Origin: Tsukamurella sp. 8F | GTDB lineage: Bacteria; Actinomycetota; Actinomycetes; Mycobacteriales; Mycobacteriaceae | NCBI RefSeq assembly: GCF_029167375.1 | Contig: NZ_JARFTP010000008.1 | Coordinates: forward strand, 62,001-126,000 | Reading direction: 5' to 3' | Length of the DNA stretch: 64,000 nt | In this document: piece by piece, positions 1 to 9,223 of the stretch | How the letters are laid out: each line of letters starts with the position of its first letter | How positions within the stretch are numbered: position 1 is the first letter of the stretch | Notes under the pieces: generated by a model | What the model was told of the DNA's origin: nothing | The model's input: the letters and a program-made list of their open reading frames with translations, nothing else | Databases searched by the model: none | Program-made: the position numbers and the translations under genes

Positions 1-297
1 ACGGAGCGATCCGTCGGGGGCTCGCGTGGGGGCGAACCAGCAGTCGTCGACGGTGACGGTGCGGTAGCCCGCGCCGGCGAGCCCGCTGGACACCAGGGCG
101 TCCGCCTGTCGCTCGACGTCGCGTTCGGTGATGTTGCAGCCGAACGCGTTCCAGCTGTTCCACCCCATGGCCGGGCGCGAGGCGGCGGCGGGAAGTACGC
201 CGGGCGGGTAGCTCAGCGGTAGGTGCGCGCCGGAGGCCGGCACGCCCACCAGCGCCACCGCGGTCGCGGCGGCTGTGGTGAGGCGCGTCCGGTTCAC
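1..297 (-). CDS. GH27 alpha-galactosidase-like enzyme, N-terminal part (cut by left edge)
   Basis: This reading frame is open for 99 codons from a GTG start to the window edge, so only the N-terminus is present. The first ~30 residues look like a secretory signal (basic start, Ala/Val-rich core). They are followed by MGWNSWNAFGCNI and then GYRTVTVDDCWF, the paired N-terminal signatures of glycoside hydrolase family 27 (alpha-galactosidase and alpha-N-acetylgalactosaminidase). The role inferred is secreted hydrolysis of terminal alpha-galactosides. The catalytic aspartates lie beyond the edge, so activity and exact substrate cannot be judged. No clear ribosome binding site precedes the GTG, and the gene starts 37 bases after the end of the HAD gene on the same strand. 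Confidence 0.8.
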   Translation of the reverse strand, partial: MNRTRLTTAAATAVALVGVPASGAHLPLSYPPGVLPAAASRPAMGWNSWNAFGCNITERDVERQADALVSSGLAGAGYRTVTVDDCWFAPTRAPDGSLR

Positions 298-334
298 CGT
301 TACGTGGGTACCGGTCGACTCTGTACGGCCGCTG

Positions 335-991
335 TCAAACGAGCCGCAGATCGGCTACGGCCAGGCCCGCGAGGGTCGTGCGGTGCCGGGCTTCGGTGCC
401 CGGCACCACCGGCTCGGGTCCGACGGTGACCACCGTGCAGCCCGCCGCGAGTGCAGCGCGTGAGCCGGTCGGCGAGTCCTCGAATGCGAGCGCCCTCCCG
501 GGCTCGGCATCGGCGAGTTCGGCGCCCAGCAGGTAGGGGTCCGGCGCGGGCTTGGCCGCAGGCACTTCGTCGCCACACACCGTCGCAGCGAAGCGGTCCC
601 GCCCGAGGGTCCCGAGCGCGTGCTCGGTGATGTCGCGGACGGTGTTGGTCACGAGCACCATCGGGATGTCCAGCCCAGCAACCAGCTCGAGGGCGTCGCG
701 TGCGCCGTCCATCCATGGGATGCCGTCCTCGAACAGCTCGATAACGCGTCCGGACAGCCAGGCGTCCCGCGCTGCGAGGTCCGCCGGCGAAGGTTCGACG
801 TTCCCGGCGGCGGCGAAGATCTTCCGCAGTGCGTCGCCGGTCGCGTTCCCCAGCGTGGAGAGACGCAGCTCCGGTGTCATCTCGGCACCGAGATCCGCTG
901 CGAGTTCCTCGACCGCGATGTCCCAGAGCTTCTCGGAGTCCAGCAGCGTACCGTCCATGTCCCACAGGACGGCGTCGGGCATATTGCTCAT
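335..991 (-). CDS. HAD-superfamily phosphatase
   Basis: A 218-residue haloacid dehalogenase-like hydrolase, of the beta-phosphoglucomutase/phosphoglycolate-phosphatase type. Motif I is DMDGTLLD near residue 10, motif II is LVTNT, and motif III/IV is the K..PDPYLL plus FEDSPTG pair, so the catalytic set is complete. A helical cap lies between motifs I and II. Substrate is not predictable. An in-frame GTG 24 bases upstream (1015) is possible, but ATG 991 puts the HAD motif at the usual place, and a TACTGT hexamer 7 bases upstream of it would suit a leaderless transcript. The gene diverges from the iron-siderophore lipoprotein gene. Confidence 0.85.
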   Translation of the reverse strand: MSNMPDAVLWDMDGTLLDSEKLWDIAVEELAADLGAEMTPELRLSTLGNATGDALRKIFAAAGNVEPSPADLAARDAWLSGRVIELFEDGIPWMDGARDALELVAGLDIPMVLVTNTVRDITEHALGTLGRDRFAATVCGDEVPAAKPAPDPYLLGAELADAEPGRALAFEDSPTGSRAALAAGCTVVTVGPEPVVPGTEARHRTTLAGLAVADLRLV

Positions 992-1052
992 GCGTTGCAC
1001 AGTATCCCGGCTCACGGGCGAACCCGAATTCGCCGACGCCCGCCTCGAAGGG

Positions 1053-1071
1053 CTAGGTTATCCTGCCCTCA
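1053..1071 (+). promoter_or_regulatory. Probable IdeR/DtxR iron box
   Basis: The 19-base stretch CTAGGTTATCCTGCCCTCA matches 13 of 19 positions of the IdeR operator consensus TTAGGTTAGGCTAACCTAA, including the intact left half TAGGTTA. It lies 29 bases before the start codon of the siderophore-binding lipoprotein, where bound regulator would block transcription. Iron repression of that gene is inferred from the site and the gene's family. Confidence 0.6.
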
Positions 1072-1100
1072 GTAATGCGCCGACCAAAGGAGTCCCGATC

Positions 1101-2132
1101 ATGCACACCGGTTCGTGTGGAACGCTCGACACCCCGACCACCCGGCGCACTCTGTTCCACGGCGCGGGACTGGTGGGTTTGGCGGCCATCGCTGCGGCGT
1201 GCGGCTCGCGCGACGCGCAGGCGCCGAACTCGGGCGGGCGTACGGTCGAGCACCTGCGCGGGGTGACGCGCGTGCCGGACGATCCGCAGCGCATCGTGAC
1301 GGTGGGGTACAGCGATCAGGATCCGGTCCTCGCGCTGGGCGGGAAGGTCGTAGGCGTGACGGACTGGTACGGCGACTATCGCTACGCCACGTGGCCCTGG
1401 GCGCAGAAGGCGCTCGGGGACCAGAAGCCCGAGGTTCTGAACAAGGGGCAGTTCACCGGAACTCCGGACTACCGGTACGAGGAGATCGCGGCGCTCCGCC
1501 CCGATCTGATTCTCGGCCTGTACACCTCGATGAGCCAGGACCAGTACGACCGCCTGTCCCAGATAGCGCCGACCGTCGGACCGCCGAAGGGGTACAGGTC
1601 TTTCACCGTGCCGTGGGACGTCGCGACCCGCACGACCGGTGACGCCATCGGACGCAGCGATGAGGCGCGTCGGCAGATCGCGTCCGTCGAGGATCGAATC
1701 GGGCAGGCGAAGTCGGCGCATCCCGAGTTCCACGGGCGCACAGCGGTCGTCGTCGAACGCTTCCAGCAGGGATCCGTGTGGGTCCGCGCCCAGGGGGACC
1801 CGCGCTCGCGGCTCCTCTCCGGGTTGGGGTTCACCGTGCCCGACCTGGCCGCGCGCATCGCGAAAGGCAACGACGGCGCTGCGCTGGCCGAGGAGAAGAT
1901 GGGAATCCTCGATCAGGACGTCCTCGTGTGGAACGTCGGGTCCCAGCCGTCGCGGCAGGGCGAGATCGAGGCGCTCCCGATCTACCACACCCTCCCCGCC
2001 GTCCAGCGGGGTCGCTCGGTCTTCATCTCCGATCCGCTCGTGTCGGCGGCATGGACGTGGGGCACCGTCCTGAGCCTCCCCACCGCCGTCGACGGGCTCA
2101 CGAACAAGCTCGCACCAGCCCTGAGAGGCTAG
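1101..2132 (+). CDS. Iron-siderophore ABC transporter substrate-binding lipoprotein
   Basis: A 343-residue protein of the FecB/FhuD/FepB periplasmic-binding family that captures ferric siderophores for an ABC importer. Residues 14-36 form a twin-arginine-like start (TTRRTLF) and a lipobox ending LAAIAAAC, so it should be lipid-anchored outside the membrane. The body shows the family pattern: RIVTVGYSDQDPVLALG, then EEIAALRPDLILGLY, and a C-terminal helix after VFISDPL. The ATG at 1101 is chosen because AAAGGAG ends 8 bases upstream and the signal peptide starts directly after it; the open frame upstream of it is antisense to the HAD gene. The iron box at 1053-1071 precedes it. No permease or ATPase partner is nearby, so it must work with components encoded elsewhere. 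Confidence 0.88.
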   Translation: MHTGSCGTLDTPTTRRTLFHGAGLVGLAAIAAACGSRDAQAPNSGGRTVEHLRGVTRVPDDPQRIVTVGYSDQDPVLALGGKVVGVTDWYGDYRYATWPWAQKALGDQKPEVLNKGQFTGTPDYRYEEIAALRPDLILGLYTSMSQDQYDRLSQIAPTVGPPKGYRSFTVPWDVATRTTGDAIGRSDEARRQIASVEDRIGQAKSAHPEFHGRTAVVVERFQQGSVWVRAQGDPRSRLLSGLGFTVPDLAARIAKGNDGAALAEEKMGILDQDVLVWNVGSQPSRQGEIEALPIYHTLPAVQRGRSVFISDPLVSAAWTWGTVLSLPTAVDGLTNKLAPALRG

Positions 2133-2142
2133 GTGTCCGGCC

Positions 2143-5100
2143 CTACGTGTTGAAGTACTTGGCCTCGGGGTGCGTGAGGACGAAGGCGTCGGTGGACTGT
2201 TCGGGGTGCAGCTGCAGTTCCTCGGAGAGTTCGACGCCGATCCGGTCGGGCTGTAGCAGATCGACCATCTTGGCGCGATCCTCGAGGGTGGGGCAGGCGC
2301 CGTACCCGAAGCTGTAGCGGGCGCCGAGATACTTCAGGTCGAAATAGTCGGTGACCGCGTTGGGGTCGGCGTCGGCTACGACGCGTCCGCCGGGCAGTGT
2401 CAGCTCCTCGCGGACGCGGCGGTGCCAGTACTCGGCGAGCGCCTCGGTGAGCTGCACGCCGAGGCCGTGCACCTCGAGGTAGTCGCGGTACGCGTTCGCG
2501 GCGAACAGCTCGTTCGCCAGATCGGCGATCGGCTGCCCCATGGTGACGAGCTGGAACGGCAGGACGTCGACCTCGCCGCGTCGCTGCGCGGTCCGGCGGT
2601 CTCGGATGAAGTCGGCGATGCACAGGAACCGCCCGCGCTGCTGCCGCGGGAACTCGAACGAATGCCGCACGGGCGCGTCGGGTTCCGGCGACTCGAGGAC
2701 GTCGACGACGGGCCCGTGGCTGACCGCCGGGAAGTACCCGTACACCACCGCGGCGGAGTCCAGGATCTGCTCGGCCTTCAGCCTGTCGAGCCAGTACCGC
2801 AGCCGCGGGCGGCCCTCGGTCTCGACGAGTTCCTCGTACGTGGGCCCCTCGCCCTTTCGAGCACCACGCAGCCCCCACTGCCCCAGGAACAGGGCGCGCT
2901 CGTCGAGGAGCTGGGAGAAATCGGCCACGGGGATGCCCCGGACGATGCGCGTGCCCCAGAACGGCGGCGTGGCCACGTCGAAATCGACTGCCACGTCGGA
3001 GCGTTCGGGAATCACCGCAGGGGCGGCCTCCGCCTTGCGCTTCTCCGCGATCCGCTTGCTGCGCGCGTGCCGCTCCCTGCGCTCGCGGACCTTCTCCGCG
3101 GCCGCGATCGCCTCCGGGCTGTCCGGGTCGGGCCCCTCGCCGCGCTTGACGGCCATGATCTCGTCCATCAGCCGAAGTCCCTCGAACGCGTCCCTGGCGT
3201 AGGAGACATCGCCGGCATAGATCTCGGACAGGTCGTCCTCGACGTAGCCGCGGGTGAGCGCCGCGCCGCCGAGCAACACGGGATACTTCTCCCCCAGGCC
3301 GCGGGAGTTGAGCTCCTCGAGGTTCTCCTTCATCACCACTGTCGACTTCACCAGCAGACCGCTCATGCCGATGACGTCGGCGCGCTTGTCCTCGGCGGCG
3401 TCGACGATCGCGGCGATCGGCTGCTTGATGCCGATGTTGACGACCTCATAGCCGTTGTTGGACAGGATGATGTCGACGAGGTTCTTGCCGATGTCGTGCA
3501 CATCGCCCTTCACGGTGGCGAGCACGATCCGGCCCTTGCCGGCCCTGCCGTCACCCGAGTCGTCGGCCTTCTCCATATGCGGCTCGAGATACGCGACCGC
3601 GGTCTTCATCACCTCGGCGGACTGCAGCACGAACGGCAACTGCATCTGACCCGACCCGAACAGTTCGCCGACCGTCTTCATGCCGGCCAGCAGCGTGTCG
3701 TTGATGATCTTCAGCGGCGGCACCGTCGTCATAGCCTCGTCGAGGTCCGCCTCTAGACCGTCCCGTTCGCCGTCGACGATGCGCCGCTCGAGCCGCTCGA
3801 ACAGCGGTAGCTTCGCCAGCTCCTGTTGCCGCGTCTCACGCGCGGACGCCGCGGACACGCCCTCGAACAGGGACATAAGCTTCTGCAGCGGGTCGTAGTC
3901 GGCGTCGTCTCCGGTGCCGCCCTCCACGCCCCGCCGGTTGTACACCAGGTCCAGGGCGGTCTCGCGCTGCTCGTCCGGGATCCGGCTCATCGGCAGGATC
4001 TTCGACGCATGCAGAATCGCCGAGTCCAGCCCCGCCTCGGTCAACTCGTGCAGGAACACCGAGTTGAGCACCTGCCGCGCAGCAGGATTCAGGCCGAACG
4101 ACACATTGGACAACCCGACGGTGAAGTGCATGCCCGGGTACGCCTCGTGCAGCCGCCGCACCGCATCGATGGTCTCCACGGCGTCGCGTCGCACCTCCTC
4201 CTGGCCGGTGGAGATCGGGAACACCAGCGGATCGATGATGATGTCCTCCAGCGACAGCCCCCAGTTCCCGGTCAGATCCGCGATGAGCCGGTCCGCGATC
4301 CGGACCTTGCCGTCCGCGGTCCGGGCCTGGCCCTCCTCGTCGATTGTCAGGCCGACAACCGCAGCGCCGTGCGCGGACACCAACTCCATGATCTTGGTGA
4401 ACCGCGACTCCGGCCCGTCACCGTCCTCGTAGTTGACCGAGTTCACCGCGCACCGACCGCCCAGATGCTCGAGACCCGCCTGGATGACCGCGGGCTCGGT
4501 CGAGTCGATCATGATCGGCAGCGTCGACGCCGTCGCCAGCCGCGACGCCAGCTCCGTCATATCGACCGCGCCGTCACGGCCCACGTAGTCCACGTTCAGG
4601 TCCAGCATGTGTGCACCGTCGCGGGTCTGGTCCTTAGCGATGTCCAGGCACTGCTGCCACTCGCCGGCGATCATCGCGTCACGGAACTTCTTCGAGCCGT
4701 TGGAGTTCGTGCGCTCGCCGATCATCAGAATCGAGCTGTCCTGCGCGAACGGCACCGTCGTGTACAGCGAGCTGATCGAGCTCTCGGCCTGCGGTGCGCG
4801 CGCCGCAGGCACCAGGCCGCGCACCGCCTCAGACACCTGCCGGATGTGCTCGGGCGTGGTGCCGCAGCAGCCACCAACCAGCGTCAGGCCGTAGTCCGTG
4901 ACGAATCGCGACAGCGCCTCCGCCAACTCGGGCGCCGTCAGCGGGTACTCGGCACCGTTCGCGCCCAGCACCGGCAGCCCGGCGTTCGGCATCACCGACA
5001 CGGGCACCGGCGCGTGCTGCGACAGATACCGCAGGTGCTCGCTCATCTCCGCAGGCCCGGTCGCGCAATTCAACCCCACCATGTCGATGCCGAGGTTCTC

Positions 5101-5763
5101 GAGCGCCGTCAACGCCGCACCGATCTCGGAGCCCAGCAGCATCGTCCCGGTCGTCTCCACCGTCACATGCGTGATGATCGGGATCCGCCGCCCCGACCGC
5201 TCCATCGCCGCGTGGCAGGCCAGCACGGCCGCCTTCGTCTGCAGAATGTCCTGACACGTCTCGACCAGGAACGCATCCGCGCCGCCGTCCAGCATGCCTA
5301 GCGCCGCCTCCGCGTATGCGTCACGGATCACCCGGAACGAGGTGTGCCCCAGCGTCGGCAACTTGGTACCCGGCCCCATCGACCCCAGGACGAACCGCGG
5401 CACGCCGTCGGCGTCCGTACCGAACTCGTCGGCGACACGGCGCGCGATCGCCGTACCCTTCTCCGCCAGCTCCCGATTCCGGTCGGCGATGTCGTAATCC
5501 CCGAGGTTGCTCAGGTTGCAGCCGAACGTATTGGTCTCGACCGCATCCGCACCCACCTCGAAGTACGCACGGTGGATCGTCTCCAACACGTCAGGACGCG
5601 TGTCGTTGAGGATCTCGTTGCACCCCTCGAGGCCGCGGAAGTCGTCCAGAGACAGATCCGCAGCCTGCAGCATGGTGCCCATGGCCCCGTCTCCGATCAG
5701 AACACGGCGTTTCGCCGCCTCCAGGAACTTCGACTGCAGCGGCTGCTGATGGGTTCGGGTCAT
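2143..5763 (-). CDS. metH: Cobalamin-dependent methionine synthase
   Basis: A 1206-residue MetH that transfers a methyl group from 5-methyltetrahydrofolate to homocysteine through cobalamin. Domains in order: homocysteine-binding barrel (about 1-320, with VGLNCATGP and GGCCGTTPEHI zinc cysteines), pterin-binding barrel (about 345-610, with ERTNSNGSKKF and DLNVDYVGRDG), cobalamin cap and Rossmann domain (about 640-870, with the base-off histidine motif DVHDIGKN), and the C-terminal reactivation domain that binds S-adenosylmethionine (about 930-1200). Length fits the actinobacterial family. It diverges from the PAC2 gene and converges with the siderophore lipoprotein, 10 bases apart. No cobalamin riboswitch fits in the 89-base upstream gap. 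Confidence 0.97.
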   Translation of the reverse strand: MTRTHQQPLQSKFLEAAKRRVLIGDGAMGTMLQAADLSLDDFRGLEGCNEILNDTRPDVLETIHRAYFEVGADAVETNTFGCNLSNLGDYDIADRNRELAEKGTAIARRVADEFGTDADGVPRFVLGSMGPGTKLPTLGHTSFRVIRDAYAEAALGMLDGGADAFLVETCQDILQTKAAVLACHAAMERSGRRIPIITHVTVETTGTMLLGSEIGAALTALENLGIDMVGLNCATGPAEMSEHLRYLSQHAPVPVSVMPNAGLPVLGANGAEYPLTAPELAEALSRFVTDYGLTLVGGCCGTTPEHIRQVSEAVRGLVPAARAPQAESSISSLYTTVPFAQDSSILMIGERTNSNGSKKFRDAMIAGEWQQCLDIAKDQTRDGAHMLDLNVDYVGRDGAVDMTELASRLATASTLPIMIDSTEPAVIQAGLEHLGGRCAVNSVNYEDGDGPESRFTKIMELVSAHGAAVVGLTIDEEGQARTADGKVRIADRLIADLTGNWGLSLEDIIIDPLVFPISTGQEEVRRDAVETIDAVRRLHEAYPGMHFTVGLSNVSFGLNPAARQVLNSVFLHELTEAGLDSAILHASKILPMSRIPDEQRETALDLVYNRRGVEGGTGDDADYDPLQKLMSLFEGVSAASARETRQQELAKLPLFERLERRIVDGERDGLEADLDEAMTTVPPLKIINDTLLAGMKTVGELFGSGQMQLPFVLQSAEVMKTAVAYLEPHMEKADDSGDGRAGKGRIVLATVKGDVHDIGKNLVDIILSNNGYEVVNIGIKQPIAAIVDAAEDKRADVIGMSGLLVKSTVVMKENLEELNSRGLGEKYPVLLGGAALTRGYVEDDLSEIYAGDVSYARDAFEGLRLMDEIMAVKRGEGPDPDSPEAIAAAEKVRERRERHARSKRIAEKRKAEAAPAVIPERSDVAVDFDVATPPFWGTRIVRGIPVADFSQLLDERALFLGQWGLRGARKGEGPTYEELVETEGRPRLRYWLDRLKAEQILDSAAVVYGYFPAVSHGPVVDVLESPEPDAPVRHSFEFPRQQRGRFLCIADFIRDRRTAQRRGEVDVLPFQLVTMGQPIADLANELFAANAYRDYLEVHGLGVQLTEALAEYWHRRVREELTLPGGRVVADADPNAVTDYFDLKYLGARYSFGYGACPTLEDRAKMVDLLQPDRIGVELSEELQLHPEQSTDAFVLTHPEAKYFNT

Positions 5764-5840
5764 GGGACCAGGGTAATCCGCGTCGCCAAATCGAATTTCG
5801 GACCCGGGCCTCCGGGCGCGCCGGCGGGCGTGTCGGACCG

Positions 5841-5846
5841 TACGCT
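5841..5846 (+). promoter_or_regulatory. Candidate -10 element of a leaderless promoter
   Basis: TACGCT (TAnnnT type) ends 6 bases before the GTG start of the PAC2 gene. A transcript would begin at or next to the GTG, leaving no room for a ribosome binding site. The same arrangement is seen before other genes of this window. Confidence 0.4.
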
Positions 5847-5852
5847 GGGAGG

Positions 5853-6713
5853 GTGACGTCCTTCCCGCGGCTGGAGAAGCCGATCCTGATCGCGGCCTTC
5901 GAGGGCTGGAACGACGCCGGCGATGCCGCCAGCGGCGCCGTCGAACATCTGGAACTGCTGTGGGACGCCGAGATGCTCACCGAGATCGATTCGGACGACT
6001 TCTACGACTTCCAGGTCAACCGCCCGCTGATCAAGCAGATCGACGGCGTGACGCGTGCGATCGAATGGCCCGCCACCACGGTCTCCGTGTGCCGCCCCAA
6101 GGGCGCGGAACGCGACGTGGTGCTGCTGCGCGGTATCGAACCCAACTTCCGCTGGCGCGCGTACTGCGATCAGCTGATGGAGATCTTCCGGGAGCTGCGG
6201 ATCGACACCGTGGTGATCCTGGGCGCGCTGCTGGCCGACACGCCGCACTCTCGCCCCGTGCCGGTGACGGGCGCGGGTTACGACGAGGAGTCGGCCAAGC
6301 GGTTCGGGCTGGAGCAGAACCGCTACGAGGGCCCCACGGGCATCACGGGGGTGCTCCAGGACGTGTGTGTACGCGCCGGATTCCCGGCGATCTCGTTCTG
6401 GGCGGCCGTTCCGCATTACGTCTCGCAGCCGCCCAATCCGAAGGCGACGATGGCGCTACTGCGGCGCGTCGAGGAGGTGTTGGATCTGTCGATCCCGGTG
6501 GGCGAGCTGACGCAGCGAGCGCAGGAGTGGGAGGAGGCCATCTCGGAGATGACCGCCGATGACGAGGACATCGCCGAATACGTCCGGGGGCTGGAGCAGC
6601 GCGGGGACGCGGCAACCGAGATGAAGAACGCGGCTCAGGAGATCGACGGCGACGCGATCGCCGCCGAGTTCGAGAAGTACCTCCGCCGTCGCGGGCCGGG
6701 CTCGGGTCCCTGA
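5853..6713 (+). CDS. PAC2 family protein (proteasome assembly chaperone-like)
   Basis: A 286-residue PAC2-domain protein like M. tuberculosis Rv2125. The family shares the fold of eukaryotic proteasome-assembly chaperones and archaeal PbaB; its bacterial role is not settled. Typical marks are the start PILIAAFEGWNDAGDAASGAVEHL, the core VVILGALLADTPHSRPVPV, and YEGPTGITGVLQDVC. A coiled-coil-prone acidic region follows residue 220 (EWEEAISEM, DDEDIAEYV). The GTG start is supported by the family N-terminus and by a -10-like hexamer placed for leaderless initiation. Actinobacteria with a Pup-proteasome carry this gene, so a proteasome link is possible but inferred. Confidence 0.85.
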   Translation: MTSFPRLEKPILIAAFEGWNDAGDAASGAVEHLELLWDAEMLTEIDSDDFYDFQVNRPLIKQIDGVTRAIEWPATTVSVCRPKGAERDVVLLRGIEPNFRWRAYCDQLMEIFRELRIDTVVILGALLADTPHSRPVPVTGAGYDEESAKRFGLEQNRYEGPTGITGVLQDVCVRAGFPAISFWAAVPHYVSQPPNPKATMALLRRVEEVLDLSIPVGELTQRAQEWEEAISEMTADDEDIAEYVRGLEQRGDAATEMKNAAQEIDGDAIAAEFEKYLRRRGPGSGP

Positions 6714-6714
6714 C

Positions 6715-7026
6715 TCAGCCGATGCGCTCGATGCTGACGACCGGCGTGGTGATGCGCCAGGTGCGCACGTCGGGATCGTCGGCGGCGCGGACCCAGAACT
6801 GCGCGGACTCTCCGACCCGGCACGCCTTGATGCCGAGGAGCGGGATGTCCTCGGAGTCCCGACGGAGCTGACTGATCCCCCACTTGTCGTCGTCCCGGTC
6901 GCTGCCGATGCCGGGCGCGCGCATCAGCGTCATCTCCGAGAGGTCGAGCACGTAGGTGGACGTGCGGGTCTGAACGGTCCACACGCCCTCGGTGAGCTCG
7001 GGCGTCAGTTCGAGCACAGTCTTCAC
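6715..7026 (-). CDS. Conserved hypothetical protein, about 100 residues
   Basis: A 103-residue cytosolic protein with no motif I can tie to a function. It is beta-strand rich (VWTVQTRTSTYVLDLSEMTLMRA, then a C-terminal TWRITTPVVSIERIG) and has a charged middle (GSDRDDDKW). It has neither signal peptide nor membrane segment. The frame is open further upstream, but the GTG at 7026 is preferred because translation upstream of it is Arg/Gly-rich and antisense-like. It lies 59 bases downstream of mshC on the same strand, its stop touches the end of the convergent PAC2 gene, and it could be the last gene of the mshC transcript. Confidence 0.6.
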   Translation of the reverse strand: MKTVLELTPELTEGVWTVQTRTSTYVLDLSEMTLMRAPGIGSDRDDDKWGISQLRRDSEDIPLLGIKACRVGESAQFWVRAADDPDVRTWRITTPVVSIERIG

Positions 7027-7085
7027 AGCCGATGAATATAGCGGTGTACGTACGCCACCCGGGCGATCCACCCGCGATTCGCCGG

Positions 7086-8327
7086 TCACGAAACGGCAAC
7101 GCCCAACAGTGCGTCGACGGCGCGCCCCACCGCCGCCGGCGCCGCGTCGTCCGGTCCGCCGCGGGTCACGGCCTGTTCCGCCCACGCGTCGAGGGCGGTA
7201 AGGGCGCGGGGTGTGTCGAGGTCGTCGGAGAGATGTCGGCGCACATTCGCGATCACCTCTTCGCCGTTCGGGCCCGACGGGGCGGCGAACGCCCGGCGCC
7301 ACAGATCCAGCCGCGCCTGCGCCCGCGACAGCACCTCGTCCGTCCACGCCCGGTCGTCGCGGTAGTGGCCCGCGTAGAGGGCTAGCCGAATGGCCGCCGG
7401 GTCGACACCGGCCTGCCGCAGCTTGGACACGAGCACCAGGTTGCCGCGGCTCTTGGACATCTTCTCGCCGTCCAGGCCGATCATCGCGGCGTGCACGTAG
7501 TGCCGGGCGAATCGGCGCTCTCCGGTGGCCGCCTCCGCGTGTGCCGACGAGAACTCGTGATGCGGGAAGATCAGGTCGCTGCCACCGCCCTGGATATCGA
7601 TGGTGTCGCCGAGCCGGTTCATGGCGATCGCCGCGCACTCGACGTGCCAGCCGGGGCGGCCCGGACCGTGCGGCGACGGCCACGCGGGCTCACCGTCGCG
7701 CTCGGCGCGCCACACGAGAGCATCGATGCGGTCGTGTTTGCCGGGCCGGTCGGGGTCCCCACCGCGCTCGGCGAAGAATCGCTCCATGGTCGGCCGGTCA
7801 TAGCCGGACTCATAGCCGAACTGCGGCGTCGCATCCGCACGGTGGTAGACGTCGGGGTACTCGGGATCGTCGACGACGTAGGCCGCGCCCTGCTCGAGCA
7901 GGCGACCGACCAGCTTGGACACCTCGTCGATGGACTCGACGGCACCGACGTACTCGCGCGGCGGAAGAACCCGGAGCGCGGCCATGTCGGTGCGGAACAG
8001 CTCGATCTCCCGGTCCCCCAGGTCGCGCCAGTCGATGCCGTCGCGCGCGGCGCGCTCGAACAGCGGATCGTCGACGTCGGTGATGTTCTGCACGTAGTGC
8101 ACATCGTGCCCATTGTCCCGCAGTACCCGATTGACCAGGTCGAATGTCAGATACGTAGCGGCGTGGCCCAGGTGCGTCGCGTCGTACGGGGTGATCCCGC
8201 AGACGTACATCGTCGCGATCGGACCCGGAGCGACCGGGCGCACGACGGCATCGGACGTGTCGTACAGGCGCAGCGGGACCCCGCTACCGGGGATGGACGG
8301 GACATCTACGCCGGACCACGATCGCAT
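7086..8327 (-). CDS. mshC: L-cysteine:1D-myo-inosityl 2-amino-2-deoxy-alpha-D-glucopyranoside ligase (mycothiol synthesis)
   Basis: A 413-residue homologue of cysteinyl-tRNA synthetase that joins cysteine to GlcN-inositol in mycothiol biosynthesis. It begins [26 protein letters not shown], the N-terminus typical of MshC and unlike CysS. It carries the zinc/cysteine-site start [17 protein letters not shown] (HIGH-type motif), [11 protein letters not shown], the zinc-site [10 protein letters not shown] and the KMSKS loop. The C-terminal tRNA-binding part of a true CysRS is absent, and the length equals the MshC family (about 414). Together these exclude CysS. Presence of this gene marks an actinobacterium that makes mycothiol. 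The next gene upstream on this strand ends 65 bases away. Confidence 0.96.
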   Translation of the reverse strand: MRSWSGVDVPSIPGSGVPLRLYDTSDAVVRPVAPGPIATMYVCGITPYDATHLGHAATYLTFDLVNRVLRDNGHDVHYVQNITDVDDPLFERAARDGIDWRDLGDREIELFRTDMAALRVLPPREYVGAVESIDEVSKLVGRLLEQGAAYVVDDPEYPDVYHRADATPQFGYESGYDRPTMERFFAERGGDPDRPGKHDRIDALVWRAERDGEPAWPSPHGPGRPGWHVECAAIAMNRLGDTIDIQGGGSDLIFPHHEFSSAHAEAATGERRFARHYVHAAMIGLDGEKMSKSRGNLVLVSKLRQAGVDPAAIRLALYAGHYRDDRAWTDEVLSRAQARLDLWRRAFAAPSGPNGEEVIANVRRHLSDDLDTPRALTALDAWAEQAVTRGGPDDAAPAAVGRAVDALLGVAVS

Positions 8328-8392
8328 GTCCCCCACTGTATTCGTCGGCGGCGAGCCGCCGATTCCGGGCCGATCGGCTCGCCGACGGCGCG

Positions 8393-9223
8393 TCAGAACG
8401 GTGGCCAGGGAATCGGCCGCGAGGTCGAAGGCATCGGCATGACGGGGTCGTCGGCGAAGTCGGCCGCCCGCGTGAGCAGTGTCTCGACCTCGAGGGGCGT
8501 GATGAGGGCGCCGAGCTCGTCGACGTCGATCCGCTCGGCCAGGGAGGCGACCGGCACGACCAACTCGTCGGGCGCCGTGCGGCCGGCCCAACCCCACAGC
8601 ACCGTGCGCAGCTTGGGTTCTCGGTGCAGGCAGATGCCGTGGTCGACGCCGTACAGGCGGCCGCCCGGCCCCGCAAGGACGTGCCCGCCCTTGCGGTCGG
8701 CGTTGTTGATCAGCACGTCGAGCACGGCCATGCGCATGAGCCGCGGGTCATCGGCGTGCGCGAGCACGACCTCGCGGTAACCGTCGGCCTCGTCCCTGTC
8801 CTCGACCAGGCCCGTCACGATCGGAAGGTAGCCGTCCGGGACGTCACCGACGTCGAACATGTCGACGGGATCGTGCTCCGCCGGCGCCGTGGCGCCGGCG
8901 TCCGCCTCGCTGTCCTCGGAGTCGTCCGCGCACTCTTCCGGGTCGTCGATCCACAGCTGCACCATGCCGGGGCCGACGGGGCCGTCGCGCAGCACGGTCG
9001 GCGGCACCACGCCCCAGCCGAGGGCCTCCGATACGAGATAGGACGCGACCTCGCGGCCCGCGAGGGTTCCGTCCGGGAAGTCCCACAGCGGGACCTCGCC
9101 CCGCACCGGCTTGTAGACGCAGCGCGTGCCCGAGTCGGCGAGCTCGCACAGCAGCGTCGCGTTGGACGCGCTCGCGATGCGCCCGAGCACCCGCAGGTCG
9201 GCCTCGCGGAGATCGCCCGTCAC
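8393..9223 (-). CDS. SCO1664 family protein (PI3/PI4-kinase-like fold)
   Basis: A 276-residue member of the SCO1664/Rv2133c family, related to phosphatidylinositol 3/4-kinase-like folds. Key segments are [34 protein letters not shown] (lysine and nucleotide site), the catalytic-loop-like [14 protein letters not shown], and the DFG-like GVDHGICLH. An acidic insert rich in Glu/Asp lies near residues 115-135. Substrate is unknown. The GTG start overlaps the stop of the DUF3090 gene as GTGA, which implies translational coupling and fixes the start. It belongs to the three-gene set histidine phosphatase, DUF3090, SCO1664 that is conserved in actinobacteria. Confidence 0.85.
   Translation of the reverse strand: MTGDLREADLRVLGRIASASNATLLCELADSGTRCVYKPVRGEVPLWDFPDGTLAGREVASYLVSEALGWGVVPPTVLRDGPVGPGMVQLWIDDPEECADDSEDSEADAGATAPAEHDPVDMFDVGDVPDGYLPIVTGLVEDRDEADGYREVVLAHADDPRLMRMAVLDVLINNADRKGGHVLAGPGGRLYGVDHGICLHREPKLRTVLWGWAGRTAPDELVVPVASLAERIDVDELGALITPLEVETLLTRAADFADDPVMPMPSTSRPIPWPPF

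Noticed and set aside
552-1100. Upstream extension of the siderophore lipoprotein frame to 552
   Set aside because: It is antisense to the HAD gene and contains no homologous sequence; the signal peptide and ribosome binding site fix the start at 1101.
2422-5301. Long plus-strand open frames opposite metH (2422-3756, 3826-5301)
   Set aside because: They mirror the codon structure of metH, are His/Arg/Leu-rich and have no family features.
5764-5852. Cobalamin riboswitch before metH
   Set aside because: The gap is only 89 bases, too short for the ~200-base element, and no B12-box pattern was seen.
7086-8327. Cysteinyl-tRNA synthetase
   Set aside because: The N-terminus and the lack of the tRNA-binding C-terminal part match MshC.
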